Origin: an uncultured Sutterella sp. | GTDB taxonomy: Bacteria; Pseudomonadota; Gammaproteobacteria; Burkholderiales; Burkholderiaceae_F | Length of the DNA stretch: 64,000 nt | Assembly (NCBI GenBank): GCA_900544345.1 | Contig: UQUR01000005.1 | Location: forward strand, 62,001-126,000 | Reading direction: 5' to 3' | Shown: positions 17,555-25,139 of the stretch, piece by piece | Position numbering within the stretch: position 1 is the stretch's first letter | Layout of the letters: each line of letters begins with the position of its first letter | Notes under the pieces: model-generated | Told to the model about the DNA's origin: nothing | The model's database searches: none | The model's input: the letters and a program-made list of their open reading frames with translations, nothing else | Position numbers and translations under genes: made by a program

Positions 17555-17857
17555 ATGCGTTTTCAATTTAAAAAAGAAGAAGCAGAATCAATCCTATTAG
17601 CTTGTGAGGGTCACACATTTGAGGGCACTAAACCCTCGTGGCTGAGCCAATTTCAAAAACGGTTGACATTATCTGCGAAAGAATTTCGCGAATTAGTTCG
17701 TTATTTAAAAAGTGTTGCGATGGCAAGCATCAATAATGGCGTAGTGGGATGCGGGCTGGCCTATCGGCAATATCTGAAAAGTACGTATTACGCCATGCGA
17801 GCTCTGGACATTTGCAATACAGTTAAAATGGCGAGCATTCAGAATCAACAATTTTGA
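17555..17857 (+). CDS. Hypothetical 100-aa protein
   Basis: Not recognised. It has a very strong ribosome site (AAGGGGGAAAAGG immediately before ATG) and TATAAG about 30 nt upstream as a -10 candidate. The protein is basic, predicted helical, with no signal peptide or membrane span; cysteines at about 17, 66 and 86. Its stop codon lies 15 nt before the guanidine riboswitch and its last codons overlap the -10 box of that transcript, so it seems an independent gene rather than part of the gdx operon. Confidence 0.6.
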   Translation: MRFQFKKEEAESILLACEGHTFEGTKPSWLSQFQKRLTLSAKEFRELVRYLKSVAMASINNGVVGCGLAYRQYLKSTYYAMRALDICNTVKMASIQNQQF

Positions 17858-17863
17858 TATACT
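17858..17863 (+). promoter_or_regulatory. -10 box of the guanidine riboswitch transcript
   Basis: TATACT starts at the last stop codon of the 100-aa gene; transcription would begin about 17870, just before the first riboswitch hairpin. A good -35 is not obvious. Confidence 0.45.
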
Positions 17864-17871
17864 CAGGATTC

Positions 17872-17909
17872 AGCGGACGACCGCTCTGTGCACCACCGGG
17901 GACGGCCCC
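17872..17909 (+). ncRNA. Guanidine-II (mini-ykkC) riboswitch
   Basis: Two small hairpins, each with an ACGR loop: AGCGG-ACGA-CCGCT (17872-17885) and GGGG-ACGG-CCCC (17898-17909), joined by a 12-nt linker. This is the defining architecture of the guanidine-II class. It ends 14 nt before the start codon of a Gdx-type SMR exporter, the classic target. The GG-rich second hairpin probably masks or supplies the ribosome site, so control is likely at translation. Confidence 0.9.
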
Positions 17910-17923
17910 AGAAAAAACAATCT

Positions 17924-18238
17924 ATGGCTTGGCTGTTCCTGTTTTTAGCCGGACTGACTGAAGTCGGTTGGGCAATTGCTCTTAAATATTCTCACGGTTT
18001 TACTCGCCTTTTCCCGTCGATCGTTACCATTGTTGTGATGATTGCGAGCTTTTTCCTGTTGGCTCAGTCTCTTAAATCGATTCCCATCGGTACTGCCTAT
18101 GCCATTTGGACTGGTATCGGCATTTTAGGAACAGTCATTCTTGGTATTTTTTTGTTTAATGAGCCGGTGAACGTTTCACGTATAGTTTTTCTGAGCTTTA
18201 TTGTGATTGGTATCGTCGGCCTAAAACTAACCCAATAA
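17924..18238 (+). CDS. gdx: SMR-family guanidinium exporter (Gdx/SugE)
   Basis: A 104-aa inner-membrane protein with four transmembrane helices, acting as an antiparallel dimer exchanging guanidinium for protons. The essential glutamate lies in GLTEVGWAIALKYSHGF and the Gdx-type signature GTAYAIWTGIGILGT is present. Start ATG 17924 is chosen because it leaves the riboswitch upstream intact; a longer frame from 17888 would be coded inside the second hairpin. Translationally linked to the next gene through the overlapping TAATG. Confidence 0.93.
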   Translation: MAWLFLFLAGLTEVGWAIALKYSHGFTRLFPSIVTIVVMIASFFLLAQSLKSIPIGTAYAIWTGIGILGTVILGIFLFNEPVNVSRIVFLSFIVIGIVGLKLTQ

Positions 18239-18249
18239 TGGAGAGTAAG

Positions 18250-18738
18250 ATGTTTCCATCTATGCGTAGGCATTTGCAGCAACTGTCTGAAAATCGTGCC
18301 ATCGATATTCTGAAAAAAACAAACAATGCTGTCCTTGCGATCAAAGATGATGTTACGGGTTACACTTATGCGGTTCCCGTTAGTCCGGTCTACGACAATC
18401 ATCACCTCTATATACACAGCGCCCCTATAGGACACAAAATAGCTGCCATTAAAACGCAACCCAAAGTGTCTGTTTGTGTCATTGAAAAAGATGAAATTCA
18501 CCCTGAAACTTTAACGAGTTATTTTCGCAGTGTCATTGCTTTCGGTACGGCACGGCTCATTACAGACCCGAAAGAAAAACTCGTTGTACTTAAAAAACTT
18601 GTTGATAAGTTTGCCCCTGATTATAAAAAAGAAGGTGAAGTCGAAGCCCTACAAAAAATCAATTACGTTGCCATCATTGATATCGAAATTAAACACCTTA
18701 CTGGAAAAGAAGCAATCGAGTTAGTGGAAAAACATTAA
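18250..18738 (+). CDS. Pyridoxamine 5'-phosphate oxidase-like flavin-binding protein (NimA type)
   Basis: A 162-aa split-barrel protein of the PPOX superfamily (FMN or F420-type fold). Visible: GYTYAVPVSPVYDNHHLYIHS and FGTARLI, as in NimA-like and HugZ-like proteins. ATG 18250 has GGAGAG 7 nt upstream; the ATG at 18238 overlaps the gdx stop and is a less likely start. As the second gene of a guanidine-controlled operon its role may be in nitrogen-compound reduction or detoxification, but this is inference only. Confidence 0.75.
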   Translation: MFPSMRRHLQQLSENRAIDILKKTNNAVLAIKDDVTGYTYAVPVSPVYDNHHLYIHSAPIGHKIAAIKTQPKVSVCVIEKDEIHPETLTSYFRSVIAFGTARLITDPKEKLVVLKKLVDKFAPDYKKEGEVEALQKINYVAIIDIEIKHLTGKEAIELVEKH

Positions 18739-18743
18739 AAAAA

Positions 18744-18776
18744 GGCTCGCCGAACTATCCCAAGCGAGCCGTTTTT
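18744..18776. terminator. Bidirectional terminator
   Basis: GGCTCGC and GCGAGCC arms around a 13-nt loop; GTTTTT on plus and TTTTTTT on minus. Confidence 0.85.
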
Positions 18777-18789
18777 AAAAATGTTTTAA

Positions 18790-19509
18790 TTAAAGCACCT
18801 TTGACAGGAATGCTTTTGTACGATTGTGCTGAGGATTAGAGAAAATTTGCTCGGGCGTTCCCTCTTCAACCACACTGCCGCCATCCATGAAAATTACCCG
18901 ATCGCCCACTTCACGAGCAAAGCCCATTTCGTGAGTGACCACTACCATGGTCATCCCTTCTTTGGCGAGCTGCTTCATCACGTCGAGCACTTCTTTGACC
19001 ATTTCCGGGTCCAGAGCTGAGGTCGGTTCATCAAATAATAGAGCCTTGGGTCTCATTGCCAACGCTCTGGCAATTGCCACACGCTGCTTTTGTCCACCGG
19101 AAAGCTGAGAAGGATACTGATCGGCCTTATTGCGCAATCCCACCTTATCCAAAAGACGGAACGCAATTTCTTCGGCCTCTTCCTTACTCATTTTTCTCAC
19201 TTGAATCGGAGCCAGCGTCAGGTTTTGCAGTACCGTCATATTCTCAAAGAGATTGAAGTGCTGAAACACCATGCCGACTTCTGCACGAATGCGGTCGATA
19301 TTAGTATTGTCATCAACCTCTTCACCGGCAATAAAAATCTTACCTGCAGTAGGTTGCTCAAGGTGCGTGATACTGCGCAAAAGCGTGCTCTTGCCTGAAC
19401 CTGACGGTCCGATAATCACAACCACCTCGCGCTCTTTAATTTCCATGTTCACGCAAGGCAAGACGACATGATCGCCGAAGGCCTTTTTTAAGTCTTTAAT
19501 TACGATCAT
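18790..19509 (-). CDS. Polar amino-acid ABC transporter ATP-binding protein (GlnQ/HisP type)
   Basis: A 239-aa ATPase. Walker A GPSGSGKST, Q-loop VFQHFNLF, signature LSGGQKQR, Walker B LLFDEPTSALD and H-switch VVTHEMGFA are all present. Start ATG 19509 (MIVIKDLKK) is chosen over 19539; it overlaps the permease stop by 14 nt, indicating coupled translation. Energises the permease at 19496-20158. Confidence 0.93.
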   Translation of the reverse strand: MIVIKDLKKAFGDHVVLPCVNMEIKEREVVVIIGPSGSGKSTLLRSITHLEQPTAGKIFIAGEEVDDNTNIDRIRAEVGMVFQHFNLFENMTVLQNLTLAPIQVRKMSKEEAEEIAFRLLDKVGLRNKADQYPSQLSGGQKQRVAIARALAMRPKALLFDEPTSALDPEMVKEVLDVMKQLAKEGMTMVVVTHEMGFAREVGDRVIFMDGGSVVEEGTPEQIFSNPQHNRTKAFLSKVL

Positions 19510-20158
19510 TTGACTTGAACCTCTTTTCCAAATAAGCAACCAAACGGGTAATCGGCATGGTCATCAACAAGTAGATTAATGCAACGGCTGTCCAAATTTC
19601 CATTGCGCCGTACGTACTAGCAATAACCAGCTGGCCTTGACGGGTCAATTCTTCAAAACCGATCACTGACACCAAGGAAGAATCCTTCAACATGGCAATA
19701 AATTCATTACCGAGTGGCGGAATAATGCGTTTAAAGGCTTGGGGGATGATGATAAAACGCATCGTCTGGGACCAATTTAAACCCAAAGAGCGACCTGCTT
19801 CCATCTGCCCCTTGTCAATAGATTGGATACCACCGCGAAATATTTCCGCAATATATGCGCTACTGTTAATACTACAAGCCACAATTGCAGCAATAAAAGG
19901 ATCAATACGCGTTCCGATTAAAAGCGGCAGGGCAAAATAGATCATGAAGATCTGTACCAAAAGCGGCGTGCCGCGCAAAAAGTCTACATAGACTTTTGCT
20001 GGAACCCGTAAAAACGCCAGACGCGAAATTTCAGCAATACCAATGAAGAGCCCAAAGCACAAGCCCAAGCCTACACTGATTGCCGTAATCTGGACGGTGA
20101 CGCAAGCCCCTTGAAAGAGCAAGGGAAGAGAGTCAATGATCAGTTGAAAATCAAACAT
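19496..20158 (-). CDS. Polar amino-acid ABC transporter permease (HisM/GlnP type)
   Basis: A 220-aa inner-membrane subunit with about five transmembrane helices and the EAA loop (EAGRSLGLNWSQTMRFIIIP). The motif VDFLRGTPLLVQIF is typical of glutamine/arginine-type permeases. Only one permease gene is present, so the channel is likely a homodimer. Lies between its ATPase and two binding-protein genes in one minus-strand operon. Confidence 0.92.
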   Translation of the reverse strand: MFDFQLIIDSLPLLFQGACVTVQITAISVGLGLCFGLFIGIAEISRLAFLRVPAKVYVDFLRGTPLLVQIFMIYFALPLLIGTRIDPFIAAIVACSINSSAYIAEIFRGGIQSIDKGQMEAGRSLGLNWSQTMRFIIIPQAFKRIIPPLGNEFIAMLKDSSLVSVIGFEELTRQGQLVIASTYGAMEIWTAVALIYLLMTMPITRLVAYLEKRFKSNDRN

Positions 20159-20181
20159 TTTTTCCTGTCTGTTTTATTAAA

Positions 20182-20919
20182 TTAATGAGCGCCGAACCAT
20201 TTGGCATAAATCTTGTCGTAAACGCCGTTTGCACGAATGCGCTTAAGCCCCTCGTTGAGTTTTTCCACTAAAGCTTTGTTGCCTTGTTTGACCGCCATTC
20301 CATAATGTTCGGCATCAAAAACCTGAGGTACGGTGGTTACAGTTTTATCACCGCGACGCACAAGGTAGTAGTCCACAACGGGCTTATCGTTAATCACTGC
20401 TTCGCAGCCCTTAGTTTTTAATTCCATAAAAGCTTCAGTGATGCTATTAAACTCGGTGACTTTGGCGTTTTTTACACGCTTGGCCATCATAGCGCCAGTG
20501 GTGCCGATCTGAGCGCAAAGACGGCTACCTTCGAGGCTTTTGAAGTCTTTGTACTTACCGGTATCCTCCTGACGCACCATAATGACGAGACCTGATTGAT
20601 AGTAAGGATCGGTGAAATTCACTCTCTTTTGACGCTCAGGTGTAATAGTCATTGCCGCTACAGTCACGTCAATAATGCCAGTTTGAAGAGAGGGGATAAG
20701 TGCGTCAAAGCCCATATTGTGAACCCGAACGTCATCGCCCATTTCTTTTGCCACTGCTTTGATAATTTCCATATCAAAACCAGTTAATTCCTTCGTTTGC
20801 TCATCCATGAATTCAAACGGAGCAAAAGTGGCTTCTGTACCGACATTAATGGTGGCCGCTTGAGCGGCGCTAGCCATCAGTGCACCCACTGCTAAAGAAA
20901 GTAAAACTTTTTTCATCAT
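20182..20919 (-). CDS. Periplasmic amino-acid-binding protein 1
   Basis: A 245-aa exported family 3 solute-binding protein. Signal peptide residues 1-22 (MMKKVLLSLAVGALMASAAQA). Sequence TFAPFEFMD, GFDMEIIKAVAKEMG and DVTVAAMTITPERQKRVNFTDPYY match the basic/polar amino-acid binding family. Paralogous to the gene immediately upstream at 20953, differing through the ligand-binding segment. Serves the adjacent permease/ATPase; ligand not certain. Confidence 0.9.
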   Translation of the reverse strand: MMKKVLLSLAVGALMASAAQAATINVGTEATFAPFEFMDEQTKELTGFDMEIIKAVAKEMGDDVRVHNMGFDALIPSLQTGIIDVTVAAMTITPERQKRVNFTDPYYQSGLVIMVRQEDTGKYKDFKSLEGSRLCAQIGTTGAMMAKRVKNAKVTEFNSITEAFMELKTKGCEAVINDKPVVDYYLVRRGDKTVTTVPQVFDAEHYGMAVKQGNKALVEKLNEGLKRIRANGVYDKIYAKWFGAH

Positions 20920-20952
20920 TTTTAAATCCTTACCACTAAAGTGTCGGAAGCC

Positions 20953-21705
20953 TTACTTTTGTGCTCCAAACCACTTCGTGTAAATCTTGTCATACTCACC
21001 GCTTGCTTTCACCTTTTCAAGTCCGGCATTGAGCCAATCGGCAAGTTTTTGATTATTTTTAGCCACAGCAATACCGTAGTCTTCCGCAGACAGGATTTCA
21101 GGCAAACGGAACACACCCTTGGTGCCGCGACGAGCCATATAGTAATCCATCACGGGCTTGTCATGCACAACAGCTTCGCAACCTCCGGTTTGCAGTTCCA
21201 TAAAAGTTTCCGGTGCGTTATTAAATTCTTTCACAGCCTTGCCGGAGAATTTACGAGCAGTGATCGCACCAGTGGTACCAATTTGAGCACACAGGGTTTT
21301 GCCCTTCACGCTTTCAATCGTGGTGTACTTATCCTTATCGGCCTCGCGCACCATCACAGCCAAACCGGATTGGTAGTAAGGAGTGGAAAAAAGCACACGG
21401 CGTTTGCGCTGATCGGTAATCGTGATGCCGGACATGGCGATATCAATTGCTCCGGTTTGAAGCGAAGGAATCAAACCGTCAAAGGGCACGTTATTTAACT
21501 TAACCTCTGCGCCCTGAGCCTTAGCAATTGCCACAATCAATTCCATTTCAAAGCCGGCCGGTTTATTGTTTTCATCAACAAATTCAAACGGAGCAAAAGC
21601 CATGTTGGAGCCCACGTTATAAACCTCAGCTGCCTGAGCTTGAGCCAAAACACCAGTTGCGGCAAGCAAAGCCGCTAAGGCTGTCATTTTTGACTTAAAA
21701 GTCAT
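20953..21705 (-). CDS. Periplasmic amino-acid-binding protein 2 (tandem paralogue)
   Basis: A 250-aa family 3 solute-binding protein with signal peptide residues 1-25. It shares with its neighbour the motifs AFAPFEFVDENNKPAGFEME, LCAQIGTTGAI, GCEAVVHDKPV and the C-terminal YDKIYTKWFGA. First gene of the operon; ligand unknown, probably a polar or basic amino acid. The two proteins likely widen the substrate range of one permease. Confidence 0.9.
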   Translation of the reverse strand: MTFKSKMTALAALLAATGVLAQAQAAEVYNVGSNMAFAPFEFVDENNKPAGFEMELIVAIAKAQGAEVKLNNVPFDGLIPSLQTGAIDIAMSGITITDQRKRRVLFSTPYYQSGLAVMVREADKDKYTTIESVKGKTLCAQIGTTGAITARKFSGKAVKEFNNAPETFMELQTGGCEAVVHDKPVMDYYMARRGTKGVFRLPEILSAEDYGIAVAKNNQKLADWLNAGLEKVKASGEYDKIYTKWFGAQK

Positions 21706-22335
21706 TTTTCTCTCCTATTTATATTTGAGCCGGTGATTGGTCTTACCGTCTGTTACGCGCGCCGTCACCGCCAGTCCGTTATCAGTTCACTGCAATTGAA
21801 GCCATCGCAGTTGTGGGAAGACAGTTTATTGATTCCCGGTGCCTTAACAAGCAAGATAATCTAAATCAGAGTTAAAGAAAAAGTCGAAGACATTCAACAA
21901 AAGGCCGACAATAAGAGCCCTTAAAAAGAACAAATGGCAGCAACAAGCCCAAAGAATCGGCAGACTTATCCTTTTGCTGAAAAAGCTTCAAAAAAAATCA
22001 AAATAAAATGGATAAATAATTTAGGTAAAAACTCCAAGCGGATGTGTTCTTTTTTCACGTATCAATGCAAAACATTTCAGATTATTCGGATAAAAAATTA
22101 ATATATAACATTTTTATTAATGAATTCAATTAGTTATAAAATATTTCCAGAAGCCTCTTTGCATCAATCGGTCTGAGATTTTTGTCGACTAAACTTTCTT
22201 TTGAGTTAGCTCAAATTTTCTGTTTTTAAAGTAATCAGAAAAACTTAATACATAACTGCTTCTTTTTCTTAAATCAGTTTAGACTTGTGCACTCAATCGT
22301 GATCTTATTCTTTTTAACTGGAAGGAATGTTTACT
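21706..22335. other. Intergenic region with divergent promoters, no gene seen
   Basis: AT-rich stretch between the binding-protein operon and the kinase gene. It contains small inverted repeats near 21730-21830 on the leader side of the binding-protein operon (GCGGTGA/TCACCG-type) and a GGAAGGA ribosome site before 22336. I recognise no known riboswitch, leader peptide or RNA gene. Confidence 0.5.
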
Positions 22336-23178
22336 ATGGCTACGAAACGTGTTCTTGCCATTCATGATCTTTGTTCTTTCGGACGTTGTTCACTCACTGC
22401 GGCTATTCCAGTTATTTCTGCAATGGGATCCCAAGTTTGTCCGTTCCCCACCGCTCTTTTCAGTAACAATTTCACATACGGCGACTTCACTTTTTCTGAT
22501 TTCAGTGAAAAAATGACAGGCTTTATGGATAAGTGGCAGCAGTTGGGTTTTGCCTACGATTGTATCTACAGTGGTTTTCTTGCCGACGTAAACCAAATCG
22601 AAATTGTTCGCGAAGCCATTCGCCGATTCGCAAGGATTAAGGACCAAAAAACTTTTGTCGTCGTGGATCCTGCAATGGGTGACGACGGCAAGCTCTATCC
22701 AACATTAAATTTAGACTTTGTCTCACATATGAAGTCCTTGGTTGCAGAGGCTGATGTCATCACGCCAAACTTCACCGAGGCTTGTCTACTGGTTGATCGC
22801 CCCTATCGGGCTGAGGCTCCTGAAACAGATGCTCTTAAAGAGATCTGCCAACAATTAGCCACTAAAAACAATCAAAAAGTGGTCATCACTAGTGTCCCCG
22901 GAAACGATGCTAATCAAATTAAAGTGGCCTGTTTTGATTCGAACACCCAAACCTTTGCGCAATACTCTACCGTGAGAATTCCATTTGCTACCTGCGGCAC
23001 AGGAGATTTATTTACCAGTGTTTTAACGGGCGCAATGCTACAAGGAAAAACATTGAGTGAATCCGTGCAGGTGGCCATGAAGTTCGTAAGCCTGGCTATT
23101 GACTTCACATACAAATCAGGAAGCGACTACCGGGAAGGAGTGCAGGTTGAGCCCTGTTTGCGGCACCTTTTTGACTGA
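22336..23178 (+). CDS. pdxK: Pyridoxamine/pyridoxal kinase (ribokinase superfamily)
   Basis: A 280-aa cytosolic kinase for vitamin B6 salvage. HDLCSFGRCSLTAAIPVISAMG is the N-terminal B6-kinase motif, VVDPAMGDDGKLY the central one and the anion-hole/base is CGTGDLF (Asp). Start ATG 22336, with GGAAGGA 8 nt upstream; the ATG at 22327 lies too close to the ribosome site. The sequence layout resembles the pyridoxamine kinases of Clostridia rather than E. coli PdxY, so transfer is possible (inference). Confidence 0.8.
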   Translation: MATKRVLAIHDLCSFGRCSLTAAIPVISAMGSQVCPFPTALFSNNFTYGDFTFSDFSEKMTGFMDKWQQLGFAYDCIYSGFLADVNQIEIVREAIRRFARIKDQKTFVVVDPAMGDDGKLYPTLNLDFVSHMKSLVAEADVITPNFTEACLLVDRPYRAEAPETDALKEICQQLATKNNQKVVITSVPGNDANQIKVACFDSNTQTFAQYSTVRIPFATCGTGDLFTSVLTGAMLQGKTLSESVQVAMKFVSLAIDFTYKSGSDYREGVQVEPCLRHLFD

Positions 23179-23213
23179 TTCAGCACCATATGCGCTAAGG
23201 CAGCCAAGTTGCC

Positions 23214-24632
23214 TTAGCCGTTGAAATATACCCATTCGATCAAACGATCAATCGGCGCATCCGTTTGAGTGGCTCTTTTGCCTTGAACGACAGCGTAGAG
23301 AGCATAGCGTTTACCGCTTTGAGCCTGAACGAAGCCACCCGCTGATTTCACATTGTTTAAAAGTCCTGTTTTAATATAAGCGTGACCGGGAGCCACCCGA
23401 CGCTTAGACATCGTTCCGTCAACAGCGGATATCGGGAATGAACTGATCCATTCGGGCATCCGAGGACTGCGCCAACCATAAGCAATCAATTTTGTCATCG
23501 CTTGCGCCGTAACACGGCTTTGTCTGGATAGGCCTGAACCATTGTCCACCACAATATCTTCAGGCGAGACCTTCACGGCTTGCTGCAGCCAACGGTACAC
23601 AATAGCACGGGCTCTTGCGTAACTTGCTGCAATACCATGACTATCTTTGGCAGCAAGCGTCAAAAGAATATGTTTAGCCATGACGTTATTGCTGAACTTA
23701 TTAGTTAGTCTCACCAATGAACCCAAGTCTTCTGACCAAGCATCAAAAAGCAAAGTGGCATCAGACGGTGCCATGCCGCTTACTGCGCGTCCCTGCCAAA
23801 TTATTCCAACCTGATTACTGAGTGACTGCAGGTAAGTCTGCCAATAAGCATTAGCATCTTTAAACCAATACGCCAGCACTTTTTCCTCACACCCAGAAGG
23901 CATTGCTCCGGAAAATTCTGGTTTCCACGGATCGCTCACATCAAGTTCAAGTGCCTGACGCCACCTCACACAAGCTTTTTGACCAGAAAGGTTCACTGAC
24001 TTTGGCACCTGCAGACCGGGCAACTCAGGCGTCACCGTAATGAGAGCGCGTTTGCCTGTTACTTGCGGAGAAATCGTCATCGCAATGGACTGATAATTTA
24101 AAAGCGCCGCATCAGCCGGTGCCGTATAAGGTCTATCCCAGTCTTCACGAAACTGCGGATCTTGATAGTCCTTTTCAAAATAGCTTCTATCGATAACAAT
24201 ATCGCCCCGGATTTCTCGGATCCCCAAAGCTTTAAGCCGAGAGAGATCCCTCCAGAGATTTTCACTGACGTAATGGGGATCACCGCCTCCCTTAATAAAG
24301 AGGTGACCAAAAAGAACACCCTCTTCAATCGTGCCGGAATAAAGGTAAGACGTTTTCCAGCGCCAGTTTGCTCCTAAAAGCTCAAGTCCGGCAAGCGTCG
24401 TAATCATTTTTTCGGTAGAGGCCGGCAGAACTCGCACACGGTCTCGCCAACTCAAGTTAAGCTTACCGCCGTCCAAAGCGACAACACTGGCAGAAAACTG
24501 CGTCTCCGAGAGCTTAGAATGAACCAAAGCACTTTTTACAAAAGGGGGAAGATAATTTTGAGCAAAGGATGAACTTATTGAAAAACAATAAGTTAGCATA
24601 AGCAAACTGAATGCAAGGACGAGTTTTTTCAT
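23214..24632 (-). CDS. dacB: D-alanyl-D-alanine carboxypeptidase/endopeptidase (PBP4, DacB)
   Basis: A 472-aa periplasmic penicillin-binding protein (peptidase S13) that trims peptidoglycan stems and crosslinks. Signal peptide residues 1-24. Active-site motifs: SxxK in PASTEKM, SxN in NKFSNNVMAKHI and KTG in YIKTGLLNN. The long insert between SxxK and SxN typical of class C PBPs is present. Start ATG 24632 fits MKKLVLAF; an upstream in-frame extension to 24728 is not protein-like and contains the sigma-32 promoter of groES on the other strand. Confidence 0.9.
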   Translation of the reverse strand: MKKLVLAFSLLMLTYCFSISSSFAQNYLPPFVKSALVHSKLSETQFSASVVALDGGKLNLSWRDRVRVLPASTEKMITTLAGLELLGANWRWKTSYLYSGTIEEGVLFGHLFIKGGGDPHYVSENLWRDLSRLKALGIREIRGDIVIDRSYFEKDYQDPQFREDWDRPYTAPADAALLNYQSIAMTISPQVTGKRALITVTPELPGLQVPKSVNLSGQKACVRWRQALELDVSDPWKPEFSGAMPSGCEEKVLAYWFKDANAYWQTYLQSLSNQVGIIWQGRAVSGMAPSDATLLFDAWSEDLGSLVRLTNKFSNNVMAKHILLTLAAKDSHGIAASYARARAIVYRWLQQAVKVSPEDIVVDNGSGLSRQSRVTAQAMTKLIAYGWRSPRMPEWISSFPISAVDGTMSKRRVAPGHAYIKTGLLNNVKSAGGFVQAQSGKRYALYAVVQGKRATQTDAPIDRLIEWVYFNG

Positions 24633-24649
24633 CTTTTTTTCTTTAGCCC

Positions 24650-24677
24650 CTTGAAATCGAAAAAAGCATCCCCATAT
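24650..24677 (+). promoter_or_regulatory. Sigma-32 (RpoH) heat-shock promoter of groESL
   Basis: CTTGAAA at 24650-24656, a 13-bp spacer and CCCCATAT at 24670-24677 match the RpoH consensus (CTTGAAA, 11-16 bp, CCCCATnT). It leaves a leader of about 125 nt before groES. No CIRCE element was seen. Confidence 0.88.
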
Positions 24678-24811
24678 GAAGCTTAGTTTGAGGGAGCAAG
24701 TGATTCGGTTGTGCATATTGTCCCGCAATCGAAGAGAAATTGCCTGAAATAGGATCCCTTCGGGGGGTCGATTAGAATCGATTTTGAATTAATAGTTAGG
24801 AGACATTCCAA

Positions 24812-25099
24812 ATGCAAATTCGTCCTCTGCACGATCGTGTGATCGTTAAGCGCCTGGAAAGTGAACGTACAACTGCTGCCGGTATCGTGATTCCGGATAG
24901 CGCCGGAGAAAAGCCTGACCAAGGTGAAGTGTTGGCTGTCGGTCCCGGCAAGCGTGACGAATCAGGCAAGATCATCCCGATGGATGTGAAGGTGGGCGAC
25001 CGCGTGCTTTTCGGTAAGTACGCCGGCCAAACCGTGAAGGTTGAAGGTGAAGAATTGCTCGTGATGCGTGAAGAAGACATCATGGGCGTGTTGGAATAA
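24812..25099 (+). CDS. groES: Co-chaperonin GroES
   Basis: A 95-aa cytosolic lid of the GroEL chamber. MQIRPLHDRVIVKR, the mobile loop TAAGIVIPD and the end EEDIMGVLE are complete. TTAGGAGAC precedes the start. First gene of the groESL operon; the leader carries GATCCC-ttcg-GGGGGTC hairpin just upstream. Confidence 0.98.
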   Translation: MQIRPLHDRVIVKRLESERTTAAGIVIPDSAGEKPDQGEVLAVGPGKRDESGKIIPMDVKVGDRVLFGKYAGQTVKVEGEELLVMREEDIMGVLE

Positions 25100-25139
25100 T
25101 TTTCCGCCTGTACAGATTTAATCGTTGGAGTAATAACCC

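Noticed and set aside
20941..21498. 185-aa plus-strand frame over the second binding-protein gene
   Set aside because: It lies opposite a clear family 3 binding-protein gene and has no signature of its own.
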